Below are positions 19,632 to 26,977 of a DNA stretch of 64,000 bases, piece after piece. A program made the position numbers and the translations under genes. The first letter of the stretch is position 1; each line of letters begins with the position of its first letter. The notes under the pieces are model-generated. The model was not told where the DNA came from, made no database searches, and was given only the letters and a program-made list of their open reading frames with translations. The DNA is from Chromobacterium subtsugae (GTDB taxonomy: Bacteria > Pseudomonadota > Gammaproteobacteria > Burkholderiales > Chromobacteriaceae): NCBI RefSeq assembly GCF_001676875.1, contig NZ_JYKA01000006.1:186001-250000 (forward strand). Direction: 5' to 3'.

Positions 19632-21110
19632 ATGCAACGTCGACAAGTGATGCAGTGGGGAGGCGCGCTGGCCCTCTCGTCCTGGCTGGGCCGCCCGGCC
19701 CTGGCCGCTTCCAGCCATGCCGGACACGGCGGCCAGGATATCGCGGCCGCGTTGCCGGCAGCGGCCGGCCTGGAGTTGGCGCGCGGCCAGCCGTTGCCGG
19801 CGTTGCCGCGCTTGCCGCTGGAGGGCAAGGAGGGCGCGCTCAGCGGCTGCTTGACCGCCGCCGCGTTGAATCTGCCCTTGCTGCCCGGCAAGGCGGCCAC
19901 CGCTTTCTGGGCCTACAACGACAGCGTGCCGGGGCCCGCCATCGAATTGTACGAAGGCGATGCGCTGCATCTGCGCTTCGACAACCGCCTGCCGCAGGCC
20001 ACCACCGTGCATTGGCACGGTCTGCCGATTCCGGCCGATCAGGACGGCAATCCGCACGATCCAGTGGCGCCCGGGCAAACGCGCGACTACCGCTTCGCGC
20101 TGCCGCCAGGCTGCGCCGGGACTTATTGGTACCACCCGCATCCGCACGGCCATACCGCCGAGCAGGTATACCGCGGTCTGGCCGGGGTGTTTGTGGTGAA
20201 GCGCCGCGACGATCCGCTGGCGCATCTGCCCGAACGGTGGCTGGTGCTGTCCGACCTGAAGCTGGACGAGCAGGGGCAAATCGCCGCCAATAGCGAGGCG
20301 GACCAAATGGACGGCCGCGAGGGCCAGTTCGTGCTGGTCAACGGCGCCTGGCAGCCGAAGCTGACGCTGGGCGTCGGCGAGCGCCAGCGCTGGCGCGTCT
20401 GGAACGCCACCAGCGCCCGGGTGCTGAAGCTGGCGCTGCCTGCGCACGAGGTCTGGCTGGTGGGCACCGACGGCGGGCTGATCGAAAAGCCGCTCCGCAT
20501 CGATTCGCTATTGCTGCCGCCGGGAGCGCGCGCCGAGCTGGCCGTCACCGGCCGCTTCGCCGCCGGCAAGCCGGCCGGCTTGTTGGCCTTGCCGTACGCG
20601 CGCGGCAAGATGATGGGGCCGGAGCAGGACAAGGTTTTGCCGCTGCTGGATGTTGAGGCCGGACCGGCGGTCGCGACGGCGGCGCTGCCGTCCAGGCTGC
20701 GGACGATCGCGCCGCTGCCGAAGCCGGCGGTGAGGCGCCGCGTGGCGTTCAGCGAGGACATGGCCAATCCGGCGGCGATGTTCCTGATCAACGGCAAGAC
20801 CTTCGATATGGACCGGATGGACTTCACCGGCAAGGTCGGCGTGGTGGAGGAGTGGGAAATCGACAATCAGGCCGATATGGACCACCCCTTCCACCTGCAC
20901 GGCACCCAGTTCCAGGTGACCGAGCGGCATGACGGCAAGGGCTGGCGGCGCGAACCCTACCTTGCCTGGCGCGACGTGGTCAATGTGCCGCCGGAGCAGA
21001 AGGTGAGGCTGCGCTTCCGCCAGGACCTGCCTGGGCCGCGCATGTTCCACTGCCACATTCTGGAGCACGAGGACGCCGGCATGATGGGCATGCTGGATGT
21101 CAGCGCCTAG
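19632..21110 (+). CDS. Multicopper oxidase, CueO-like
   Basis: 492 residues from ATG at 19632 (GGAG ribosome site at 19622). A twin-arginine signal begins MQRRQVMQW. All four copper-binding motifs are present: HWHG near residue 133, HPHPHGH near 174, HPFHLHG near 418, and HCHILEHEDAGMM near 472 (type 1 and trinuclear sites). Known relatives oxidise Cu(I) and phenolics in the periplasm, detoxifying copper. It lacks the long Met-rich loop of E. coli CueO. A CsoR operator precedes it and csoR follows 59 bases later. Confidence 0.9.
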   Translation: MQRRQVMQWGGALALSSWLGRPALAASSHAGHGGQDIAAALPAAAGLELARGQPLPALPRLPLEGKEGALSGCLTAAALNLPLLPGKAATAFWAYNDSVPGPAIELYEGDALHLRFDNRLPQATTVHWHGLPIPADQDGNPHDPVAPGQTRDYRFALPPGCAGTYWYHPHPHGHTAEQVYRGLAGVFVVKRRDDPLAHLPERWLVLSDLKLDEQGQIAANSEADQMDGREGQFVLVNGAWQPKLTLGVGERQRWRVWNATSARVLKLALPAHEVWLVGTDGGLIEKPLRIDSLLLPPGARAELAVTGRFAAGKPAGLLALPYARGKMMGPEQDKVLPLLDVEAGPAVATAALPSRLRTIAPLPKPAVRRRVAFSEDMANPAAMFLINGKTFDMDRMDFTGKVGVVEEWEIDNQADMDHPFHLHGTQFQVTERHDGKGWRREPYLAWRDVVNVPPEQKVRLRFRQDLPGPRMFHCHILEHEDAGMMGMLDVSA

Positions 21111-21169
21111 GCCGGGCGCGCCGGCGCCGGATGCGCGATAATGCCGACATCGACAATTCAGGATGAGCC

Positions 21170-21496
21170 ATGACCGATACCCGTCACCCGCATGAGGAAT
21201 GCTGCCACGACGCCCCCGCCGCCGAGCGGGTGGTGGTGCAGCCGGGCAAGGCCGCGCTGCTGAAGCGGCTGGCGCGGATAGAGGGCCAGGTGCGCGGTAT
21301 CGGCGGCATGATAGAGGCCGACCGCTACTGCGTCGACGTGCTGACGCAGGTGGCGGCGGTGAAGTCGGCGATGGACGCGGTGGCGCTGCAGTTGCTGGAA
21401 AACCACATGAAAGGCTGCGTGGCGCGCGCCTTGCAGCAGGGCGACGCCACCGGCATGGTGACCGAGCTGATCGACGTGGTGAAGAAGGTGCGCTAG
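21170..21496 (+). CDS. csoR: Copper-sensing repressor, CsoR family
   Basis: 108 residues, all-helical CsoR/RcnR (DUF156) protein with no HTH. The copper ligand set Cys-x24-His-x3-Cys is present (RYCVDVL, then NHMKGC), which identifies a Cu(I) rather than Ni/Co sensor. The N-terminus has extra His/Cys (HPHEECCHD) that may add a second metal site. Family members leave DNA on binding Cu(I). It most likely represses the adjacent oxidase through the operator at 19600-19616. Confidence 0.88.
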   Translation: MTDTRHPHEECCHDAPAAERVVVQPGKAALLKRLARIEGQVRGIGGMIEADRYCVDVLTQVAAVKSAMDAVALQLLENHMKGCVARALQQGDATGMVTELIDVVKKVR

Positions 21497-21507
21497 GGCG
21501 CGTGGCG

Positions 21508-21921
21508 ATGGCGGCTTGGGCGCGTGTCGAGTATGACCAACTGAATGCCAGGCAGAAGGAAAACTACAATTTCCAGAAGCTGGCGGCGGTGTTGGCGGAT
21601 TACGGCTTCAACTGCCTGCGCTTGACGGATGACTGGCAGGGAGCCGATTTCATAGCCTGCCATATCGACGGCGAGACTTTTCTCAAGGTGCAGCTGAAAG
21701 GTTGTCGACTGTTGTTTGACCGCAAGTACTGCGGCAAGAATTTCCATATCGCTTTTCGTGATGGCGAGCAGTTTTACCTTTATCCCCATGACGAGTTGTT
21801 GAGGCAAATGATGGAGTTGGGGATCATTGCCGGGACCAAGTCTTGGGAGTCGGGTGGGAATTACCACTTTCCTCGCATGACAGAAAAACAACTCCGCTTG
21901 CTGCATCCCTATCGCCTCTAA
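21508..21921 (+). CDS. Orphan protein with PD-(D/E)XK-like core, AT-richer than its surroundings
   Basis: 137 residues from ATG at 21508; a GTG two codons earlier is an alternative. I do not recognise a named family. The middle reads GADFIA...GETFLKVQLKG, close to the D...(E/Q)xK core of PD-(D/E)XK nuclease-fold proteins such as intron-associated endonucleases, followed by beta-rich HIAFRDGEQFYLYP. Codon use is visibly less G/C-biased than in neighbours (roughly half GC by eye, against about two thirds), which suggests recent acquisition. It starts 12 bases after csoR and could be read through from that operon. Confidence 0.6.
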   Translation: MAAWARVEYDQLNARQKENYNFQKLAAVLADYGFNCLRLTDDWQGADFIACHIDGETFLKVQLKGCRLLFDRKYCGKNFHIAFRDGEQFYLYPHDELLRQMMELGIIAGTKSWESGGNYHFPRMTEKQLRLLHPYRL

Positions 21922-21949
21922 TGCTGTTCACGCTTACCGGAGACATGCA

Positions 21950-22249
21950 ATGAAAACCACACTCGCCATCGCGGCGCTATTGTTGACCGGCGCCGCCAGC
22001 GCCGACCCGATTCCGTTCGAAACCTTCATCAAGCTGCACAACGGCATGCTGGAGGCCGAGCTGGTGTCGGTGGCTGGCAAGCCCGACTACGGCAGCGACA
22101 GCAACCAGGGCGGGCTGGCCAGCGGCATCGCCACCGTCTCCACTACCCGCCAGCTGTCCTGGCTGGCCAACGGCAACATTCCCTACACCACCATCGTCAC
22201 CTTGCGCGACGGCGTGGTGGTCAACATCAAGCGCAGCAAGAAGTTGTAA
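21950..22249 (+). CDS. Small periplasmic protein with a BamE/OmlA-like fold
   Basis: 99 residues. A Sec signal peptide ends near GAASA-DPI; there is no lipobox Cys, so it is soluble rather than a lipoprotein. The mature 80 residues follow the SmpA/OmlA pattern: a GMLEAELVSVAGKPDY helix-turn with the GxxxxEVxxxxGxPD motif, then two strands ending TIVTLRDGVVVNIKR. Many such proteins of unknown role occur in proteobacteria. It lies 28 bases after the preceding orphan and before the rpsF promoter. Confidence 0.65.
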   Translation: MKTTLAIAALLLTGAASADPIPFETFIKLHNGMLEAELVSVAGKPDYGSDSNQGGLASGIATVSTTRQLSWLANGNIPYTTIVTLRDGVVVNIKRSKKL

Positions 22250-22307
22250 AAGCGCCGCGTTTTGCCGGCGCCGCGCCGCGAAGTCGCTGAAAAATCGCGC
22301 TTAAAGT

Positions 22308-22336
22308 TTGCCTGGCCGCGGCAAAGTGCGTAGAAT
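22308..22336 (+). promoter_or_regulatory. Sigma70 promoter of the rpsF operon
   Basis: TTGCCT (22308-22313), exactly 17 bases, TAGAAT (22331-22336). It lies 70 bases before the rpsF start codon. Confidence 0.75.
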
Positions 22337-22354
22337 GCTGCGGTTTACTACCTT

Positions 22355-22381
22355 GCCTTTTGCAACCGCATGGCAAAAGGC
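22355..22381 (+). promoter_or_regulatory. Leader hairpin of rpsF, candidate S6:S18 autoregulatory site
   Basis: GCCTTTTGC and GCAAAAGGC form a perfect 9-bp stem with the loop AACCGCATG, which contains the CCG triplet typical of the S6:S18 mRNA-binding motif found before rpsF in many bacteria. The position between promoter and rpsF fits, but the detailed motif was not modelled. Confidence 0.5.
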
Positions 22382-22405
22382 TACGAATAGCCAAAAGGAG
22401 TTCAC

Positions 22406-22783
22406 ATGCGCCATTACGAAATCGTGTTCATCGTGCACCCGGACCAGTCCGAACAGGTCCCGGCCATGATCGAACGCTACAAGGGTATGGTTCTGGCCGC
22501 CGAAGGCAAGATCCACCGTCTGGAAGACTGGGGCCGTCGCCAACTGGCTTACCCGATCCAGAAGCTGCACAAAGCTCACTACGTTCTGATGAACGTTGAG
22601 TGCCAGTCGGAAACCCTGGCCGAGATCGAGCACGCCTTCAAGTTCAACGACGCTGTTCTGCGTCACCTCAGCATCAAGCTGGACCGCGCCATCACCGACG
22701 CGTCCCCGATGATGAAGGACGAAAAGGCTAAAAACCTGCTGGACGCCCAGCAGCCGGCAGCCGAGGCCGAAGCTTCTGCCTAA
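22406..22783 (+). CDS. rpsF: 30S ribosomal protein S6
   Basis: 125 residues. Begins [21 protein letters not shown] and contains the family block [20 protein letters not shown] near residue 44. It binds 16S rRNA as a heterodimer with S18, encoded two genes downstream. AGGAG precedes the start. First gene of rpsF-priB-rpsR-rplI. Confidence 0.98.
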   Translation: MRHYEIVFIVHPDQSEQVPAMIERYKGMVLAAEGKIHRLEDWGRRQLAYPIQKLHKAHYVLMNVECQSETLAEIEHAFKFNDAVLRHLSIKLDRAITDASPMMKDEKAKNLLDAQQPAAEAEASA

Positions 22784-22801
22784 TCGGCAGAGGTAGCGGA
22801 C

Positions 22802-23101
22802 TTGCAGAACCGTCTGGTATTGACCGTCACGGTTGAACGCGAGGATGCGCTGAGATACACGCCCGCCGGCTTGCCGGTAGTGGAAATGTGGCTCAAGCAT
22901 CAGTCTAGACAGACAGCTGGCGGATTCGAGCGTGATGTGGCCTGCGATATACAGGCCGTGTGGATAGGCGACGACGCCCGGAAGCATTCCGGGAAACTGG
23001 CGGGGCAGGTGATCAACGTCACCGGGTTCCTTGGCCAGCGCAGTCTGCGCAATCCGCGGTTGGTACTCAATATCGAATATGTTGAATTTGTAAAAGGTTA
23101 G
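22802..23101 (+). CDS. priB: Primosomal replication protein N
   Basis: 99 residues with a TTG start at 22802, 18 bases after the rpsF stop; GAGG at 22791 is the likely ribosome site. Single OB-fold ssDNA-binding protein that stabilises PriA at stalled forks. Its place between rpsF and rpsR is diagnostic. Recognisable are [10 protein letters not shown] at the start, VEMWLKHQS near 35 and [19 protein letters not shown] near 77. Confidence 0.92.
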   Translation: MQNRLVLTVTVEREDALRYTPAGLPVVEMWLKHQSRQTAGGFERDVACDIQAVWIGDDARKHSGKLAGQVINVTGFLGQRSLRNPRLVLNIEYVEFVKG

Positions 23102-23106
23102 TCAAA

Positions 23107-23334
23107 ATGGCTCGTCAACTCTTCAAGCGCAAGAAGTTCTGCCGCTTCACGGCAGAAGGCATCAAGGAAATCGACTACAAATCCGTTGATCTCCTGAAGG
23201 ATTTCATCGCCGAAAACGGCAAAATCATCCCGGCTCGCATCACCGGTACCAAGGCTCGCTACCAGCGTCAGCTGACCACCGCTATCAAGCGTGCTCGCTT
23301 CCTGGCTTTCCTGCCGTACACCGACCAGCACTAA
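23107..23334 (+). CDS. rpsR: 30S ribosomal protein S18
   Basis: 75 residues, basic. Contains the family signature [20 protein letters not shown] and the [21 protein letters not shown] helix. It pairs with S6 on the 30S platform. Five bases separate it from priB, so the operon is tightly coupled. Confidence 0.98.
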   Translation: MARQLFKRKKFCRFTAEGIKEIDYKSVDLLKDFIAENGKIIPARITGTKARYQRQLTTAIKRARFLAFLPYTDQH

Positions 23335-23356
23335 GACCGGGAAAGGAACTTAAAAG

Positions 23357-23806
23357 ATGCAAATCATTCTGCTCGAAAAAGTTGCCAACCTGGGTCAACT
23401 GGGTGACGTGGTCAACGTGAAGAACGGCTTCGCCCGCAACTTCCTGATCCCGCAAGGCAAAGCCAAGCGCGCGACCGAAAACAACCTGAAAGAGTTCGAA
23501 GCTCGCCGCGCCGAACTGGAAGCCAAGCAAGCCGAAATCCTGGCCGACGCCAAGGTTCGCGCTGAAAAGCTGGTTGACGCTGTTATCACCATCGCTCAAA
23601 AAGCCGGTGTTGACGGTCGTCTGTTCGGCTCCGTGACCAATGTGGACGTGGCTGAAGCCGTGACCGCGTTCGGCGTGGAAGTGAAGCGTTTCGAAGTTCG
23701 CCTGCCGAACGGCCCGTTCAAGGCCATCGGCGAGTACGACATCGAAATCGCCCTGCACCACGACGTTGTGAGCCCGATCAAGGTTGTCGTAGTTGCTGAA
23801 GCCTAA
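23357..23806 (+). CDS. rplI: 50S ribosomal protein L9
   Basis: 149 residues. The N-terminal L9 signature [20 protein letters not shown] is near residue 13, followed by the long connecting helix ([18 protein letters not shown]) and the C-terminal rRNA-binding domain. Last gene of the operon, followed by a terminator. AAAGGAAC precedes the start. Confidence 0.98.
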   Translation: MQIILLEKVANLGQLGDVVNVKNGFARNFLIPQGKAKRATENNLKEFEARRAELEAKQAEILADAKVRAEKLVDAVITIAQKAGVDGRLFGSVTNVDVAEAVTAFGVEVKRFEVRLPNGPFKAIGEYDIEIALHHDVVSPIKVVVVAEA

Positions 23807-23830
23807 TTCCTGATTCAGGACGGCTTGAAG

Positions 23831-23857
23831 AAAAACCCGCTTTCGAGCGGGTTTTTT
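23831..23857 (+). terminator. Rho-independent terminator of the rpsF operon
   Basis: ACCCGCT and AGCGGGT pair around TTCG, flanked by A4 and T6. Confidence 0.9.
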
Positions 23858-23876
23858 CACGCCTATCGCCACAGTG

Positions 23877-23919
23877 GTTGCGATACGCAACGAATGACGA
23901 TATGGTTGCGTGTCGCAAC
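23877..23919 (+). promoter_or_regulatory. Twin 15-bp palindromes, probable operators of the MarR-GNAT gene
   Basis: GTTGCGATACGCAAC (23877-23891) and GTTGCGTGTCGCAAC (23905-23919) are both perfect GTTGCG-N3-CGCAAC palindromes, with centres 28 bases apart. The second ends 17 bases before the ATG at 23937. MarR proteins bind such palindromes as dimers, so autoregulation is the simplest reading. Confidence 0.72.
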
Positions 23920-23936
23920 TGAGTGAGGGGGCCGCC

Positions 23937-24848
23937 ATGCGGGAGAGGGAGCTGCGCGCATTGTCGCGCGATGTGGTGCGCGCGCTGGGCATGTTGTCCA
24001 GCCATTGCGGCGAAGTGGCGCTGACGCCGGTGGAGGCGCATCTGCTGATCGAGCTGGAAAGCGGTCCGGCCAGCAATCAGCAGCTGGCGGACCGTTTGCG
24101 GGTGGATAAATCCAATAGCAGCCGGCCGCTGCAGCGTTTGTCCGAGCGCGGGCTGATCGCCTGGCGCGCCGATCCGGCCGACGGCCGCAGCAAGCAGGCC
24201 GAATTGACCGGCTCCGGCCGCGACTGGCTGGCGCGGCTGCACGCGGCGATGGACGCCGACATGGCGCGGGTGCTGGCGCAACTGGACGAGGCGGAGCGCG
24301 CCCGGCTGGAGGATGGCCTGAGGTTGTACCGGCGCGCGCTGCGCGACGCCGACAGCCAGCAGGGCTTCGCGATCCGGCCGCTGGCGGCGGCCGACAACGG
24401 CCCGCTGGCGGCGCTGATCCGCCGGGTGTCGGCCGAGTACGGGCTGGGCGATGGCTGCAGCTTCCTGGATCCGCAGTTGGACGCGTTGTTCCCGGCGTAC
24501 AACCGGCTGGATTCGCGCTACCTGGTGGTGGTGGCGCCGGACGGGCGGCTGTTGGGCGGCGGCGGCATCGCGCCGCTGGCCGGCGGCGCCCAGGGCGTGT
24601 GCGAATTGCAGAAGATGTATTTCGACCCGGCCTTGCGCGGCCGCGGGCTGGGGCGGCGCCTGCTGCGGCTGCTGCTGGCCAAGGCCAGGGCGCTGGGCTA
24701 CCGCCAGTGCTATCTGGAAACCACCGCTGCGCTGGCCGAGGCGACGGCGCTGTACCGGGCGGAAGGCTTCGCCCTGCTGGACGAGCGCTGGGGCGATACC
24801 GGCCATGGCGGCTGCGAAATTCGCATGGCGCTGGCGCTGCAGCGCTGA
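23937..24848 (+). CDS. MarR-type regulator fused to a GNAT acetyltransferase
   Basis: 303 residues from ATG at 23937 (AGGGGG upstream; a GTG at 23910 inside the operator is rejected). Residues 1-145 are a MarR winged helix (NQQLADRLRVDKSNSSRPLQRLSERGLI, wing with DPADGRSKQAELT). Residues 150-303 are a GNAT domain with the acetyl-CoA loop RGRGLGRRLLRLLL near 240 and the late ATALYRAEGF motif. Such bifunctional proteins are known; whether acetylation is enzymatic or only a sensor is not clear. Twin palindromes precede it. Confidence 0.87.
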   Translation: MRERELRALSRDVVRALGMLSSHCGEVALTPVEAHLLIELESGPASNQQLADRLRVDKSNSSRPLQRLSERGLIAWRADPADGRSKQAELTGSGRDWLARLHAAMDADMARVLAQLDEAERARLEDGLRLYRRALRDADSQQGFAIRPLAAADNGPLAALIRRVSAEYGLGDGCSFLDPQLDALFPAYNRLDSRYLVVVAPDGRLLGGGGIAPLAGGAQGVCELQKMYFDPALRGRGLGRRLLRLLLAKARALGYRQCYLETTAALAEATALYRAEGFALLDERWGDTGHGGCEIRMALALQR

Positions 24849-24958
24849 GCGGCTTTGCGCTCGTCGCCGGATTTTGCATAAGCAAGTACTGATTTTCGAC
24901 AAGTACGCGGCGCCAGGATGCTGGGACAATCAGGCTCGGATATCTTGGGAGCCGCATC

Positions 24959-26275
24959 ATGGTTTACCTGCAACTTCTGGTGGTGCTGGGCGCCATTTTC
25001 CTCGGCGTGCGCATGGGCGGCATCGGCCTGGGCGTCACCGGCGGCGCCGGTCTGTTCATCCTGACTTTCGTCTTCGGCCTCAAGCCCGGCCACGCGCCGA
25101 TAGACGTGATCCTGATCATCATCTCGGTCATCACCGCCTCGGCGGCGTTGCAGTCGGCCCGGGGGCTGGACTACATGGTGGGCATCGCGGCGCGCTTCTT
25201 GCGGCGCAACCCGCGCCATATCGTGCTGCTGGCGCCGCTGGTGGGCTGGCTGTCCACTTTTCTCGCCGGCACCGGCTTCATCGCGCTGGCGCTGATGCCC
25301 ATCGTGGTGGAAGTGGCGGAGAAAACCGGCATCCGGCCGGAGCGGCCGTTGGCGGGCCTGACGGTGGCATCGCAAAACGCCATCGTCGCCTGCCCGGTTT
25401 CGGCGGCCACGGTGGCGCTGGCCACGGTGCTGGCGCCGCACGGCGTGGCGCTGACCGACATCATCATGATCAGCATTCCGGCCACTCTGATCGGCGCGCT
25501 GGCCGGCAGCCTGGTGATGTTGCGCTATGGCCGCGAGCTGGCCGATGATCCGGTGTATCGGCACCGGCTGGCATCGGGCGGCATCGCGCGGCCGCAGGCT
25601 GCCGGCGTGCAAGCGCTGCCGCGCACCGCGGCCTGGTCGGTGTATGGGTTTCTGTTCACGGTGGCGCTGATCGTGCTGCTGGCGGCCATGCCGCAGCTGC
25701 GTCCCGCATGGCAAGGCGCGAAGGGCCTGGAGCCGGTGGCGATGGTGGACGTGATCCAGATGTGCATGCTCAGCTATTCGGCGTTGGCGGTGCTGTTGTG
25801 CAAGGCCGACCTGCAGGCGATGGTGTCCGGCAGCATGTTCCGCTCCGGCGCGGTGGCGGCCGTCACCATCCTGGGCGCGGCGTGGATGAGCGATACCTTC
25901 ATCCAGGCCAATCTGCCGTTGTTCCAGCACAATATCGTCAGCATCATCCACCAGGCGCCGTGGCTGTTCGCCTTCGCGGTGTTCACCATGGCGGTGATCC
26001 TGTTCAGCCAGGGCGCCACCACCAAGGTGATGATGCCGCTGGGGGTGTCGCTGGGGCTGGCTGCGCCGACGCTGATAGCCATCTTTCCAGCGGTGGTGGG
26101 GGTGTACGTGTTGCCGAGCTATCCCAGCCTGATCGCGGCGGTGGAGATGGATTACACCGGCAGCACCCGCATCGGCCGCTGGGTGTTCAACCACAGCTTC
26201 ATCCTGCCGGGGCTGGCGACGACGGCGGCGTCGATCGCCGCCGGTTTCGCGCTGATGGCGCTGCGCGGCGTTTAG
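24959..26275 (+). CDS. Anaerobic C4-dicarboxylate transporter, DcuA/DcuB family
   Basis: 438 residues, ten or more membrane spans. The start MVYLQLLVVLGAIFLGVRMGGIGLG and the FLAGTGFIALALMPIVVEVA block near residue 100 are typical of DcuA/B. Family members exchange fumarate, malate or aspartate for succinate during fumarate respiration, or import aspartate. No clear FNR box is visible in the 110-base upstream gap, so anaerobic control is unproven. Its stop overlaps by four bases the stop of the convergent gene. I cannot separate DcuA from DcuB by eye. Confidence 0.88.
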   Translation: MVYLQLLVVLGAIFLGVRMGGIGLGVTGGAGLFILTFVFGLKPGHAPIDVILIIISVITASAALQSARGLDYMVGIAARFLRRNPRHIVLLAPLVGWLSTFLAGTGFIALALMPIVVEVAEKTGIRPERPLAGLTVASQNAIVACPVSAATVALATVLAPHGVALTDIIMISIPATLIGALAGSLVMLRYGRELADDPVYRHRLASGGIARPQAAGVQALPRTAAWSVYGFLFTVALIVLLAAMPQLRPAWQGAKGLEPVAMVDVIQMCMLSYSALAVLLCKADLQAMVSGSMFRSGAVAAVTILGAAWMSDTFIQANLPLFQHNIVSIIHQAPWLFAFAVFTMAVILFSQGATTKVMMPLGVSLGLAAPTLIAIFPAVVGVYVLPSYPSLIAAVEMDYTGSTRIGRWVFNHSFILPGLATTAASIAAGFALMALRGV

Positions 26276-26601
26276 TCCTCGCTAGCCAAAACCAGGCGGG
26301 CGCGCAGGCCGGGCGCGTCCTGCTCGGCGATGGCCAGCAGGCGGTCGATATTGGGATGGCTGCCCGGCTGCGCGCGGGCGGCGGCGGTGTGCTCGGCGAA
26401 CAATTCCAGTCCCTCGCGCGCGGCCTTGCGGTCGATGTGGCCGTGGCGTTTCACCAGCGCGTGGTAGACGCGCAGCGAGCCGGCGGTGCCGGGCTGGTTT
26501 TCCAGCCGGTGCACGGCTTCGCCGGCCGGGTTCAGCAGCACGATGGCGGCGACGCCGTCGGTGGCGGGCAGGGTGGACAGCTGTTCCTGGAAGGTGGTCA
26601 T
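26272..26601 (-). CDS. Small conserved protein, resembles DUF2322
   Basis: 109 residues, cytosolic, acidic. The pattern AIVLLNPAGEAVHRLENQPG...GSLRVYHAL near residues 19-50 and ARAQPGSHPNIDRLLAI near 80 resembles DUF2322 proteins of Neisseriales and other betaproteobacteria, from memory. No function is established. It is monocistronic and diverges from the NtrC/sigma54 small RNA unit, its start being 107 bases from the nearer NtrC site; no sigma54 element faces it. Confidence 0.6.
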   Translation of the reverse strand: MTTFQEQLSTLPATDGVAAIVLLNPAGEAVHRLENQPGTAGSLRVYHALVKRHGHIDRKAAREGLELFAEHTAAARAQPGSHPNIDRLLAIAEQDAPGLRARLVLASED

Positions 26602-26707
26602 ATCCGTTCTCCTTGTTATGTTTGCGGCTTCAGCCTATGAGAATAAGGGCAAAACATGACAGTTCCAGTACGTCTCTGTCTTTTATGTGACGGGTAATGT
26701 TAATTTG

Positions 26708-26755
26708 TGTTTCAGTTTGGTGCTGGCTAACTGATTTTTGCACCAGTTTGGTGCA
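26708..26755 (+). promoter_or_regulatory. Tandem NtrC sites upstream of a sigma54 promoter
   Basis: Site 1, TGCACCAGTTTGGTGCA (26739-26755), is a perfect 7+7 palindrome matching the NtrC consensus. Site 2, TGTTTCAGTTTGGTGCT (26708-26724), has a good right half and weak left half. Centres are 31 bases apart (three helical turns), at about -97 and -128 from the predicted start, close to the E. coli glnAp2 layout. Confidence 0.85.
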
Positions 26756-26816
26756 TTTCTGGCTGGTTTGATTATCAGCGCAGCGCCAAAACCCTGACTT
26801 GCCTGAGCATGGTTGG

Positions 26817-26833
26817 CTGGCACGGCGCTTGCT
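26817..26833 (+). promoter_or_regulatory. Sigma54 (-24/-12) promoter of the small RNA
   Basis: CTGGCACGGCGCTTGCT matches the sigma54 consensus YTGGCACGRNNNTTGCW at every fixed position, with GG and GC twelve bases apart. Predicted transcription start is near 26844. No annotated gene starts downstream on this strand. Confidence 0.88.
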
Positions 26834-26843
26834 TAGTAAAGGG

Positions 26844-26967
26844 CAAGCTAGTGAGCGGGGCCGCAAGGTCCGCAGCGCCAGTCTGCAAAGGGGAGGACGA
26901 GAGCGGCTCAGCCGCCATTGGAACGGGGTTGTCGAAGAGGTAAGCTTCGACAACCCCGCTTCATTTT
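26844..26967 (+). ncRNA. Candidate nitrogen-regulated small RNA
   Basis: About 124 bases from the predicted sigma54 start to the end of a Rho-independent terminator, with no credible protein. Hairpin 1 at 26855-26873 closes on a GCAA tetraloop (GNRA type); hairpin 2 at 26903-26915 pairs GCGGC with GCCGC; hairpin 3 is the terminator. Between 1 and 2 lies a purine-rich, probably unpaired stretch (AAAGGGGAGGACGA) that could be a seed against C/U-rich targets or a GGA-type CsrA site. A GTG-led 30-codon reading frame (26851-26943) exists but has no ribosome site within the transcript. The control resembles NrsZ of Pseudomonas aeruginosa; homology is not claimed. Confidence 0.72.
26924..26967 (+). 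terminator. Rho-independent terminator of the small RNA
   Basis: A perfect 14-bp stem, CGGGGTTGTCGAAG (26924-26937) with CTTCGACAACCCCG (26945-26958), a 7-base loop, then CTTCATTTT. The minus-strand side lacks a T-run. Confidence 0.88.
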
Positions 26968-26977
26968 CGCGGCCTGC

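Noticed and set aside
18903-20447. A 514-codon minus-strand frame across suhB and the multicopper oxidase
   Set aside because: Antisense shadow crossing two genes and a strong terminator; no recognisable domain.
24849-24958. FNR box before the C4-dicarboxylate transporter
   Set aside because: TTGCATAAGCAA looks palindromic but is two bases shorter than the FNR pattern and lacks the TGA/TCA cores.
26602-26700. Sigma54 promoter toward the DUF2322-like gene
   Set aside because: No -24/-12 element faces the minus strand, so the NtrC sites are assigned only to the small RNA.
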